Below, piece by piece: positions 9,293 through 16,298 of a DNA stretch of 64,000 bases. Origin of the DNA: Streptomyces lucensis JCM 4490 (GTDB taxonomy: Bacteria; Actinomycetota; Actinomycetes; Streptomycetales; Streptomycetaceae); the NCBI RefSeq assembly GCF_014650035.1, contig NZ_BMUE01000023.1:23940-87939 (forward strand), in the 5' to 3' direction. The first letter of the stretch is position 1. Each line of letters begins with the position of its first letter. Position numbers and translations under genes: made by a program. The notes below the pieces were generated by a model. That model saw only the letters and a list, made by a program, of their open reading frames with translations. It made no database searches and was not told the origin of the DNA.

Positions 9293-9329
9293 GCCTCCCC
9301 ATCCTGCCGCGCGGGACGCCGCGCGGTGG

Positions 9330-10622
9330 TCACCCGGCGGGCGTGGTCTCCTCGCGGATGACCTGCTGGGCCACCCGGAACGCGCCGCTCGCCGCCGGCA
9401 CGCCGCAGTACACGGCCGCCTGGAGCAGCACCTCCTTGATCTCGTCCGGGGTGAGGCCGTTGCGCAGGGCCGCCCGGGTGTGGGCGGCCAGCTCCTCCAG
9501 GTGGCCGCCCGCGACCAGCGCGGTCAGCGTGACGCAGCTGCGGGTACGGCGGTCCAGGCCCGGCCGGTCCCAGATCTCGCCCCAAGCGTAGCGGGTGACG
9601 AACTCCTGGAAGTCCCCGGAGAACTCCCCGGCCTGCGCCAGCGCGTGGTCGACGTGCGCGTCGCCCAGCACCTCCCGGCGGGTCTTCAGCCCGGTCTCGT
9701 ACCGGTCGGGCGGGCCGGCGGGCTGCGCCGGCACGGCGGCCGGGGCGATCTCCGCGACCGGCACGGCCTGCGGCGGGGCCTGGGGGGCCCGGACCGCAGG
9801 GGCCCCGCCCGGCAGGGCCGTCTGGCCCGTGTCGAAGGACTGCTGCCAGGCGGTGGAGAAGTGGTGCGCCAGCAGGTCGGTGACGGCGGCGGGCTGCTCG
9901 ACCGGCACCAGGTGGGAGGCGCCCGGGACGACCGCGAGCCGGGCGTCGGGGATGCCGGCCACCAGGGTGCGGGCCTCGGCGGGCCCGGTGACCTGGTCGT
10001 CGCTGCCGACCAGCACCAGCGTCGGCACGCCCACCCGGCCCAGCTCGGGCCGCACGTCGAAGGTGGCGAGGGCTTCACAGGCGGCGATGTAGCAGCCCGG
10101 GTCGGTGGTGCGCACCATCTGCACCGCCCACTCGGTGATGGCGGGCTGGGCGGCGGAGAACCCGCCGGTGAACCAGCGCTCGGGCGCGGTCCGGGCGATC
10201 GGGTCGAGGCCGTTGGTGCGGACGATGACACCGCGCTGCCGGAACTCGTCGGCGGTTCCGAAGCGGGGCGAGGCCGCGACCAGCGCGAGCGAGGTGAGCC
10301 GTTCGGGGCGGCGCAGGGCCAGCTCGATGCCGATCGCGCCGCCGAGCGCGCAGCCGGCGTACCCGAAGCGCTGCACGCCGAGCGTGTCCAGCGTGGCCAG
10401 CAGCCGGGCGGTCAGCTCGGCGACCGAGCCGGCCGGGTGGGCGGGGGCGCCCCCGTGGCCCGGCAGGTCGAACCGGAAGACCCGCCACTGCCCCAGCAGT
10501 TCGGGGACCTGGCGGTCCCACATGTGCCATGTGGTACCCAGTGAGGGACCCAGGATCAGGACCGGGGCGTCTTCTGGCCCGTCAAAGCGGTATTGCAGGG
10601 TGTTCGGTGGTGTCTCACTCAC
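9330..10622 (-). CDS. pcaL: PcaD-PcaC fusion (3-oxoadipate enol-lactonase / 4-carboxymuconolactone decarboxylase, PcaL type)
   Basis: A 430-aa two-domain protein starting at a GTG. Residues 1-260 are an alpha/beta hydrolase (enol-lactonase) with FDLPGHGGA and a C-terminal GASHLVPVE histidine block. Residues ~310-430 are a carboxymuconolactone decarboxylase domain, ending AVYCGVPAASGAF. The two activities act in succession in the beta-ketoadipate pathway for aromatic acids, and fused forms occur in actinobacteria. Oddity: the nucleophile elbow reads GCALGG (residues 90-95), with Ala92 where the family has Ser. No other pca genes are nearby. The right end of an IS110 element sits ~30 bp upstream of the start codon, so the native promoter may have been displaced. 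Confidence 0.85.
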   Translation of the reverse strand: MSETPPNTLQYRFDGPEDAPVLILGPSLGTTWHMWDRQVPELLGQWRVFRFDLPGHGGAPAHPAGSVAELTARLLATLDTLGVQRFGYAGCALGGAIGIELALRRPERLTSLALVAASPRFGTADEFRQRGVIVRTNGLDPIARTAPERWFTGGFSAAQPAITEWAVQMVRTTDPGCYIAACEALATFDVRPELGRVGVPTLVLVGSDDQVTGPAEARTLVAGIPDARLAVVPGASHLVPVEQPAAVTDLLAHHFSTAWQQSFDTGQTALPGGAPAVRAPQAPPQAVPVAEIAPAAVPAQPAGPPDRYETGLKTRREVLGDAHVDHALAQAGEFSGDFQEFVTRYAWGEIWDRPGLDRRTRSCVTLTALVAGGHLEELAAHTRAALRNGLTPDEIKEVLLQAAVYCGVPAASGAFRVAQQVIREETTPAG

Positions 10623-10658
10623 GCCCCAGACCCTCTCACGTCTCACGACTGCCCCTAT
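10520..10658. repeat. Direct repeat, copy 1 (pcaL 5' end and leader)
   Basis: The first ~100 bp of pcaL coding sequence plus its leader up to GCCCCTAT recur at 37668-37805 in the same orientation. By eye the copies differ by one indel and about four substitutions (about 96% identity). This copy belongs to the intact gene and abuts the complete IS110 element. Confidence 0.9.
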
Positions 10659-11755
10659 GACGTGGGTTGCGGCTGCACAGGTCTGACCAGGTGGAAGACC
10701 TCCCGGGCCGCGTAGCGCTTGAGGCTTCGGACTATCTCGCGCCGGGTCTTGCCCTCCTTGCTGCGGCGCTCGTAGTACTCCTGGGTGCGCGGGTCGACGC
10801 GCAGGCGGGTCTGCACGATCCGGTGCAGGGCCGCGTTGGCTTGCCGGTCGCCGCCGCGGTTGAGGCGACGGTACTGCCGACTGCCCGACGAACGCTCGAC
10901 CGGGCTGACCCCGCACAGCGCCGCGAAAGACGCCTCACTGCCCAGGCGTTCCGGGTTGTCCCCGATGGTGATCAGCAGAGTGACGGCTGTGTCCGGACCG
11001 ATGCCCACTACCTCAAGCAGCTGCGGAGCGTGGCGCTCCACCAGCCGGGTCAGGCGGCCTTCCAGCTCCCGGACTTCTTCGCTGAGCTGCCTGATGCGCC
11101 GGGCCAGGTGTCCCAGGGTGACGTGGGCAGCGTGAAGCACCGCTCCCCCGCCGATCTCGTGGTTCAGGCTGTCGTCGACGAGCCCGGCGCAGGTGCGGAA
11201 AAGTTCTGCGTTGCCCAGCCCGGCAAGTTCCTCTCTCAGCTGCGGATCGGCACGGATGAGGACAGCCTTGAGTTGGTTGATCGCCTGGGTGCGGGCCTTG
11301 ACCGCCGAGTCCTTGGCCAGCTTGTACATGCGGGCGATCTCCACTGGCCCGTCGCCCGTCTTGGCCTGGGCGCGCGCCCACCCGCTGAGCACCGCCCGAG
11401 CCGCGTTCTCGGCATCGAGCGGGTCCGACTTGCCGCGCCGCCGGCGGTCGGCCCGGTCGAACCGATTGACATCGAAAACGTCCACACCCTGGGCCAGCAG
11501 GTAGCGGGACAGGGCCGCCCCGAAGGAACCGGTCCCTTCCACTCCGGCCCGCCGCACCGTACCCGACGCCCTGGCCCACCCCAGCAGGTTGCGGTAGCCA
11601 GCCGCGCTGGCCGGGAACTCCTGGGTGCCGATCACTTCCCCCACCAGGGAGATCACGGCGGCCACATGGGCATCCCGGTGCGTGTCCACTCCCAGGACCA
11701 CCTCCCTCGCCGGCCGACGCCGACGAGGACGCGAAGCGGTGGACGTGCCGGTCAT
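10655..11755 (-). CDS. IS110-family transposase (DEDD / serine recombinase)
   Basis: A full-length 366-aa transposase. The N-terminal RuvC-like DEDD domain shows Asp24 in GVDTHRD, Glu73 in GVEGTG, and Asp111/Asp114 in KSDPLDAENA. A helical linker follows, then the Transposase_20 domain with helix-hairpin-helix GIGPDTAVTL and the serine in GVSPVERSSG (about 289-290), which acts as nucleophile in this family. All key residues are present, so it is likely active. Its TAG stop lies within the GCCCCTAT of the right end. Confidence 0.95.
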   Translation of the reverse strand: MTGTSTASRPRRRRPAREVVLGVDTHRDAHVAAVISLVGEVIGTQEFPASAAGYRNLLGWARASGTVRRAGVEGTGSFGAALSRYLLAQGVDVFDVNRFDRADRRRRGKSDPLDAENAARAVLSGWARAQAKTGDGPVEIARMYKLAKDSAVKARTQAINQLKAVLIRADPQLREELAGLGNAELFRTCAGLVDDSLNHEIGGGAVLHAAHVTLGHLARRIRQLSEEVRELEGRLTRLVERHAPQLLEVVGIGPDTAVTLLITIGDNPERLGSEASFAALCGVSPVERSSGSRQYRRLNRGGDRQANAALHRIVQTRLRVDPRTQEYYERRSKEGKTRREIVRSLKRYAAREVFHLVRPVQPQPTS

Positions 11756-11965
11756 GCTCGTTCCCTTTCAGGCCGACGGCTTATCGCGTAGCCGGTAGCG
11801 GGCCGTACGGACGGTCAGAATCGTGATGGCGCCTTTCCGGCAAGCCCCTATCGAGACACGTCCATCAGCCCGAGACCAACAGTGCGCTGTCCCCTGGCCG
11901 GCGGTCGACACAGTGTGATCAGGACACCTCGGTCAGAGATCTCAGGAGTCAGACCCCGCCGTAGG
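11756..11965 (-). ncRNA. Candidate bridge-RNA region in IS110 left end
   Basis: The ~200-nt noncoding region upstream of the transposase is conserved in the second IS110 copy in blocks (GTGATGGCGCC, GGCAAGSCCCTAT, GAGTCAGACCC). IS110 elements of this layout encode a bridge RNA in the long noncoding left end that pairs with target and donor DNA. The 8-mer GCCCCTAT occurs here at 11844-11851 and again at the right-end junction. No secondary structure was computed. Confidence 0.45.
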
Positions 11966-12023
11966 ACAGGCACCCACCTACGGTTCTCGGCCCAACCGGC
12001 CTCCAGCCACGTCAGCCCGCTCG

Positions 12024-12141
12024 TTCGAGCGATCGACCCGCAGGCGGGCGAACACGATGCGGTGGAGCGCGGCGTTGGCCTGCCGGTCGCCACCGCGGTT
12101 GAGGCGACGGAACTGCCGGCGTCCCTAGGAACGCTCGATAG
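12024..12141 (-). pseudogene. IS110 transposase C-terminal scrap
   Basis: On the minus strand this stretch reads as the QFRRLNRGGDRQANAALHRIV region of an IS110 transposase, closely matching the corresponding part of the intact copy (around 10780-10900). It is cut on both sides and out of frame with anything useful. It is the third IS110 trace in the window. Confidence 0.75.
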
Positions 12142-12159
12142 CAGCCCTTCCGTCCTGGC

Positions 12160-12400
12160 CAGGTGCTCCGAGCGGAGCGGTCGTACAACACGCAGCCGAG
12201 GGAGTAGACGTCGGAGGCAGGCTGGGCGGGATGGCCCAGCCCGCGCTCCGGGGCCAGGTAGGCGGCGGAGCCGACGATCTTGCCGGTACCGTTTCCGAGG
12301 GGCCGGGGCCTCGGCGATGGCCGGCAGAGGTCCGGTGATGTCCCCGAGGCAAGCCACCCCGGGGCCGGCGATCGAAGTCGCTGTGGTCGGCCCACCCGGC
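12160..12400 (-). pseudogene. Ser/Thr protein kinase fragment
   Basis: The minus strand contains a kinase activation-segment block, GSAAYLAPERG followed by ASDVYSLGCVLYD, typical of bacterial Hanks-type kinases (P+1 loop and subdomain IX Asp). Sequence before it can be read as a frameshifted end of subdomain VII. The N-lobe and the remainder are missing and the fragment fuses directly to the IS110 scrap, so it is a relic. Confidence 0.65.
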
Positions 12401-12479
12401 CCCTCGCCCACGCCCCGCCATCCAGCCCGTCGAGGCATGGCGCGGCCGGGGCATGAGTCGCGGTACTCAGCTGTGGTGC

Positions 12480-12675
12480 GCTTCGCCGCGAACCACGCGC
12501 CCGGCAGCCGGTAGCGCTGGCTGCCCCAGTCCGACGCCTTCGGGCTGGCATCCATGCCACCAACAGGATCCGGAAAGTCTGTGTGACGCCGCCTCCAGTC
12601 GCTTACACGAATCCGATCAACCAACCACGACTTTATGGAGGCCAGCCCTGGGTCAGTACGCACCCCTGCGGTCAC
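12480..12675 (-). pseudogene. Helix-turn-helix relic resembling the DNA methylase N-terminus
   Basis: A minus-strand stretch reads VSDWRRRHTDFPDPVGGMDASP, which matches the N-terminal helix-turn-helix block VSNWRRRHVSFPMPVGG of the methylase at 31707-33800. The continuation loses similarity within ~30 codons. It looks like the 5' relic of a related gene, now abutting the kinase fragment. Confidence 0.55.
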
Positions 12676-12755
12676 TCGTGGGCAGAATCCGCAAGTTGGT
12701 TGACAAGACCGTTCTTCTCCATGGCCGCGTGTATGCCGCTTCTACGCTGGCCTTC

Positions 12756-12896
12756 ATGCGCGAAGTCGAATACCGGAGCAGTGGCGTTCCGTTGGAGGAG
12801 TATGAACTCACCCGCGGGGACCGCCGCCGGCAGAAGCAGAGCGAGGAGATCAGCGAGTCGGTTCGGCGTCAGGTCGAGGAGGACAACGCCAAATGA
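12756..12896 (+). CDS. Possible small charged protein (46 aa)
   Basis: An ATG opens a 46-codon frame (MREVEYRSSGVPLEEYELTRG then a charged helix rich in Arg, Gln and Glu). The frame also extends upstream without a clear start. In the same frame the reading continues after the stop into sequence that looks coding (AERRRQAFENVAKL) and reaches the next small ORF, so the pair may be one gene broken by the stop at 12894-12896. No family is recognised. Confidence 0.35.
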   Translation: MREVEYRSSGVPLEEYELTRGDRRRQKQSEEISESVRRQVEEDNAK

Positions 12897-12956
12897 CGGG
12901 CAGATCCGGCGAGGGCGGAGCGTCGCCGCCAGGCGTTCGAGAATGTCGCGAAGCTG

Positions 12957-13280
12957 ATGCAGTCCTTCAAGAAGGCAGACCACGAAATCATGCGGTGGCG
13001 TGTCCGGTTGTACTGCGGCCACATCATCGAGACGGAGGCTCACTACACGTACACCGACCCCCTCTCCGCCGGGGCTAACGGCAGGCGATGCACTGAGTGC
13101 GGGGAAGACCGACAAACAATCGTGGCCTTCGAACCCATCGGACTGCGTTGCGAGCCACCGGAAGCAACAGAACCTCCACCTCCACCGCCCCCGAAGAAGC
13201 CGACACGAGCCGACCTCGAACGACGCGTTAAGACCCTGGAGAAGGAGAACGAACGCTTGCGCGCGAAGCTCAGTGGCTGA
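12957..13280 (+). CDS. Small zinc-finger-like, Pro-rich, coiled-coil protein (107 aa)
   Basis: The 107-aa frame has three recognisable parts: a Cys/His block (LYCGH near residue 20, CTEC near 45, C near 65) compatible with metal binding, a run of seven prolines with PKK (about residues 72-82), and a C-terminal heptad-like helix LERRVKTLEKENERLRAKL. Start at ATG 12957 is uncertain, as coding-like sequence continues upstream in frame to a stop. Function unknown. Confidence 0.5.
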   Translation: MQSFKKADHEIMRWRVRLYCGHIIETEAHYTYTDPLSAGANGRRCTECGEDRQTIVAFEPIGLRCEPPEATEPPPPPPPKKPTRADLERRVKTLEKENERLRAKLSG

Positions 13281-13576
13281 AAGCCGCGACCGCAGCCACC
13301 GGGCTGACTCGCCAGCAGCTCACGGCGGCCGAGCTGACGGCAACGGCGAAGATCGCCGCCGCACCGACACCCAGTTCGCCCGCGCAATGGCAGCTCATCG
13401 CTTCTTCGGCGAAGGCCCGGCCGCGCACCGGTCGGCGATACGCGCCATCGCCGCGCAGACACAATCCACGTCAGCCTTCGCTCGTTTGAGCGAATTGTTT
13501 CGAATCACCCGCCACTGACAATCGGAACTGACACCGTGCCGTCCTCGTACGTCAACCTCGATTCGAAGGCGGGCCA
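13281..13576. other. No clear gene
   Basis: All forward frames have short open stretches (for instance one rich in Ala/Thr beginning right after the previous stop) but none has a convincing start, ribosome site or motif. The 3' part, just before 13577, should contain the promoter of the next gene. Confidence 0.4.
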
Positions 13577-14467
13577 TTGGAACGGCAGGTCAATGAGCGG
13601 CAGCTCTCGGTGCTGAAGTGGGTGGGAGCCGGGTGCCCTGCCGGCGTCTGGGAGACCAGCTCCTACAAGACCACTTGCCAGGCACTGCAGAACCGGAGCC
13701 TGGTCACGATCTCCCGGAAGGGCGGGCAGTGGAGTGTCGCCCTGACAAGCATCGGCCGGCACTATCTGGCGCACGGCACGTACCCTCCCCGCGGTTCACG
13801 CTCGCGGAAGGCCCAGGCCGCCACTCCGCAATCCCCGTCTAACCGCGCGCAGGAAACTCCGGCCTCCGGGCGAAGGCAAAGCTCTCCCCCGCAGCCTCGC
13901 GTGACGTTCACGGAGCAGCTGCTGCAAGAGCTCGCGGAGGCGGGCGGCCGGATCGTCAAGAACGGAAGCGGGCCGGATTCCGTAAACTGGCCGTCCCGTA
14001 TCGCCGCTGCCCGCAGGTCCGGAAGGATTCCGGAGACGAAGGAGCTGTACGGGGGTTGGTGCCGTGGCGGGTACGAGATCAAGCTCGTCGACATCCCCGC
14101 CTGGCGTCTTGCCGTCCTCGAACCCGTCCCCGTGCCCGCCCGGCTCACCCGCCCGCACACCGTGGTCCGAGCCATGCAGAGCGAACAGCAGCCGCTGGGC
14201 CTGACCAGGCCCGTCCAAGGACGTGCTCTCCGGCTCATCCAGGCGCTGATCACCGCTGCTGAGCCCGCTGGACACTCCTGTTCGGCGGGAGCGACCGGCT
14301 TCGCGCCCCCGTCTCATCGCCGCCGCAGAGCGTCTCCCCACTTCACCATCACCGCACAGGGCCAGACCGTGGGATTCCTCGTCCTCCAGGAACAGGACCG
14401 GACCGAGCACGTCGCCACCGAGAAGGAACTCGCCGACGCCAAGAAGCACTCCCCAGTACTGGACTAA
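13577..14467 (+). CDS. Hypothetical winged-helix-like protein, possibly 3'-altered
   Basis: A 296-aa protein starting at TTG. Residues 1-65 (NERQLSVLKW, TTCQALQNRSLVTISRKGG, LTSIGRHYL) look like a winged-helix unit of the kind found at the start of larger actinobacterial proteins of unknown function. A Pro/Ser-rich linker (70-108) is followed by a second helical unit with TEQLLQELAEAGGR. The last ~80 residues are less regular, and the gene ends 13 bp before the next start, so the C-terminus may be truncated or replaced. Function unknown; island location suggests accessory role. Confidence 0.6.
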   Translation: MERQVNERQLSVLKWVGAGCPAGVWETSSYKTTCQALQNRSLVTISRKGGQWSVALTSIGRHYLAHGTYPPRGSRSRKAQAATPQSPSNRAQETPASGRRQSSPPQPRVTFTEQLLQELAEAGGRIVKNGSGPDSVNWPSRIAAARRSGRIPETKELYGGWCRGGYEIKLVDIPAWRLAVLEPVPVPARLTRPHTVVRAMQSEQQPLGLTRPVQGRALRLIQALITAAEPAGHSCSAGATGFAPPSHRRRRASPHFTITAQGQTVGFLVLQEQDRTEHVATEKELADAKKHSPVLD

Positions 14468-14480
14468 TAATGTCCTGGTC

Positions 14481-15419
14481 ATGAACGATTCGCTCTCTTC
14501 CGAGAGCCTCTTCCACGGCGCCAAGGAGGCCGCTCACAAAGCCATGGACGACCATGGCCGCCCAGAGCACGACGAGTTCGCGCTCCACGCCGGCGTCGCC
14601 GTCGAGAAGCTGGCCAAGGCGGTCCTCGTCTCGAAGAACCCGGTCTACATTGCGGAGATCCGCAACAACAGGGCAGACATGGTGCTGTACCTCGGAGGGC
14701 ACCTCCAGGTGGACGAAGAGAAGATCCGCACGGTCGGGGCCATGGAGGCCATCAAGCGGCTCCGGAAGATCAACATGCTGCAGCCGGACCCCCAGCTCGA
14801 CCTGCTGATCGAGATGCGCAACGGAGCAGCTCACACCGCTCCTGACAGCACCCTGGCCAAGGGGATGATCTCTCCCCTCGCGCGGACGGTCGCGGCACTG
14901 CTTGGTGATCTCGGCAAGCCGCTGGACGCCTTCTGGGAACGGTGGACGGACGCGGTCAAGGCCGCCGTCAACGAGCAGGAGGACCAGGTCTTCCGCGACG
15001 TCCAGCTCCGGATCACCCAGGCTCGACCCGCCTTCGAAGACCGGTTCGTCGGCCTTCCGGCGGAGGCCAAGGAGGGCGCTCTGAAGGCGCCCCAGCCCCG
15101 CAACGAGGAGTGGTTCGTCCGGCCGACGGAGTACCTGAAGGACGGCATCGTTGTCCTGAAGACCTTGGGTGGCGCATGCCCGGCTTGCGGCGGTCAGGGA
15201 CTCCTCACGTTCGAGCCGGTCAGCCGGACGGCCACGAACACGCACTACTCCGCGAACGGCTTCGGCTGCTACCTGTGCAACTTCGAAGCGAGTGGGCCGG
15301 ATGAGATGGCCGCCCTGCGGAAGGCCAACACTCCGCCGATGATGACCACGGTGTCCGTATCGCACGGGCCGACGCTTCCTCCTGTAGTGCTGAAGGCGCT
15401 GGACGAGGAAGACGCCTGA
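14481..15419 (+). CDS. HEPN-like domain plus zinc-ribbon protein
   Basis: A 312-aa soluble protein. The N-terminal ~150 residues are all-helical with AVEKLAKAVL and the motif EMRNGAAHT, that is R113-x4-H118, matching the R-x4-6-H signature of HEPN RNase domains. After a helical middle, residues 232-265 carry two Cys pairs (CPAC at 232/235, CYLC at 262/265) that would form a zinc ribbon. HEPN RNases are common effectors in toxin-antitoxin and anti-phage systems. A simple non-catalytic HEPN partner is also possible. It starts 13 bp after the preceding stop and may be co-transcribed with it. Confidence 0.65.
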   Translation: MNDSLSSESLFHGAKEAAHKAMDDHGRPEHDEFALHAGVAVEKLAKAVLVSKNPVYIAEIRNNRADMVLYLGGHLQVDEEKIRTVGAMEAIKRLRKINMLQPDPQLDLLIEMRNGAAHTAPDSTLAKGMISPLARTVAALLGDLGKPLDAFWERWTDAVKAAVNEQEDQVFRDVQLRITQARPAFEDRFVGLPAEAKEGALKAPQPRNEEWFVRPTEYLKDGIVVLKTLGGACPACGGQGLLTFEPVSRTATNTHYSANGFGCYLCNFEASGPDEMAALRKANTPPMMTTVSVSHGPTLPPVVLKALDEEDA

Positions 15420-15918
15420 TCCACACCCCGAATGCCCCAGCTCCCAGAGTCGTGGCCTTCCGCATGTCCCGAACCGCGCCGGGTCCTCCTGCACCCACCC
15501 CGCGAGGAGATCCCCTTGTTGTTGTTCCCCGAGCGTGCTCAGAGTGGCCGCAGAGAAAGGTGACACCGGCACCGACATCGGCAAGCTGATCAGCCAAGCG
15601 ATCAGGTAGCCGCCGCGGTGGCCGCCGTGCTCACAGGGCGGATGTACGCCAGCCACTCACGCCCGATTGTTGGAGGCGACGTTCAGCAGCGGTCAGTGTT
15701 GACCTGGCTGTCTGCCGCCCGGGGACGGCCCACGCTATCAGCGGAGCCAGCAATTCCCACTCCGGTCGGTGTTAGTGGTTCCGGGGCGCCCTTTCCCCAT
15801 GGCTCTCCCTCAAGGCTTTCCCCACGGCGACGCGGGCCTGGCCGTATGGTGGGGCTCGGCATGCGGCGGGGCTCGTACCGGGCTCGGTGCGGTTCCGCCG
15901 CTCGACGGGGGGGAGGGG
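15420..15918. other. Intergenic region, no gene seen
   Basis: About 500 bp between the HEPN-like gene and the membrane-protein gene. Open frames here lack ribosome sites and motifs. It should contain the promoter of the following two-gene unit; no repeats or strong hairpins were noticed. Confidence 0.4.
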
Positions 15919-16287
15919 GTGGATGAGAGGGTGCCTGTGCGGGGTGGTGACCGGCGCGCCGTCCTGGTCACGACGGTGCTGGTCCTCGCGGTCTTCGCCG
16001 GTGCGCTGTCGGTGCTGAGCTGGGACCGAGCGAACCAGGTGGCCGGCGTGGTCTCGGCGGTGGTTGGCGTGGCCGCCCTGGGGGTCGGCGTCTGCGCGCT
16101 GCTGGCCCCGTCCGGGAGCACGTCCGTACAGGTGTGCAGGACCGGGCGTGCCACGGCCACCGGCGGCGGGGACGCCAACACGGGTGCCGTCGCCTCCTCG
16201 TCCGCCGGTGCGGTCTCCGTCGGGGAGACCGGTGACGCACGGGCGGACGGCGGCAGCGCAAACACCGGTTACCGGCGGCAGGAGTAG
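15919..16287 (+). CDS. Small two-helix membrane protein with ANTG-type tail
   Basis: A 122-aa protein read from a GTG with a GGGAGGGGG ribosome site; a second GTG twelve bases on is an alternative. Two hydrophobic helices (about residues 16-37 and 44-67) form a hairpin. The C-terminal ~45 residues are Gly/Ala/Thr-rich with repeated GGGDANTG, GETGDA and GGSANTG units. The next gene starts 11 bp after its stop, and that protein's N-terminus contains a similar GAFANSG unit, so the two products probably work together at the membrane. Confidence 0.6.
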   Translation: MDERVPVRGGDRRAVLVTTVLVLAVFAGALSVLSWDRANQVAGVVSAVVGVAALGVGVCALLAPSGSTSVQVCRTGRATATGGGDANTGAVASSSAGAVSVGETGDARADGGSANTGYRRQE

Positions 16288-16298
16288 CGGCGCATCCG

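Larger units (their letters stand above)
10651..11965 (-). mobile_element. IS110-family insertion sequence (intact copy)
   Basis: An element of about 1.3 kb with one transposase gene and a ~200-nt noncoding left end upstream of it, with almost no sequence beyond the transposase stop at the right end. Boundaries are inferred by comparing it with the second copy at 37798-39045: similarity begins at GCCCCTAT and ends just after GAGTCAGACCCCGCC. There are no terminal inverted repeats or obvious target duplications, as expected for IS110. Confidence 0.75.

Noticed and set aside
10520..10658. The pcaL direct repeats as att sites of a site-specific integrase
   Set aside because: No integrase or tRNA gene is present, the repeat is longer than usual att cores, and each copy is tied to an IS110 element, so recombination of IS-flanked DNA explains it better.
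11848..12675. A single 275-codon minus-strand gene
   Set aside because: It joins three unrelated scraps (HTH relic, kinase, IS110) in partly wrong frames; treated as separate pseudogene fragments.
12672..13115. A 147-codon minus-strand frame rich in Leu
   Set aside because: It is the complement of the charged and Cys-containing plus-strand ORFs, which have more protein-like composition.
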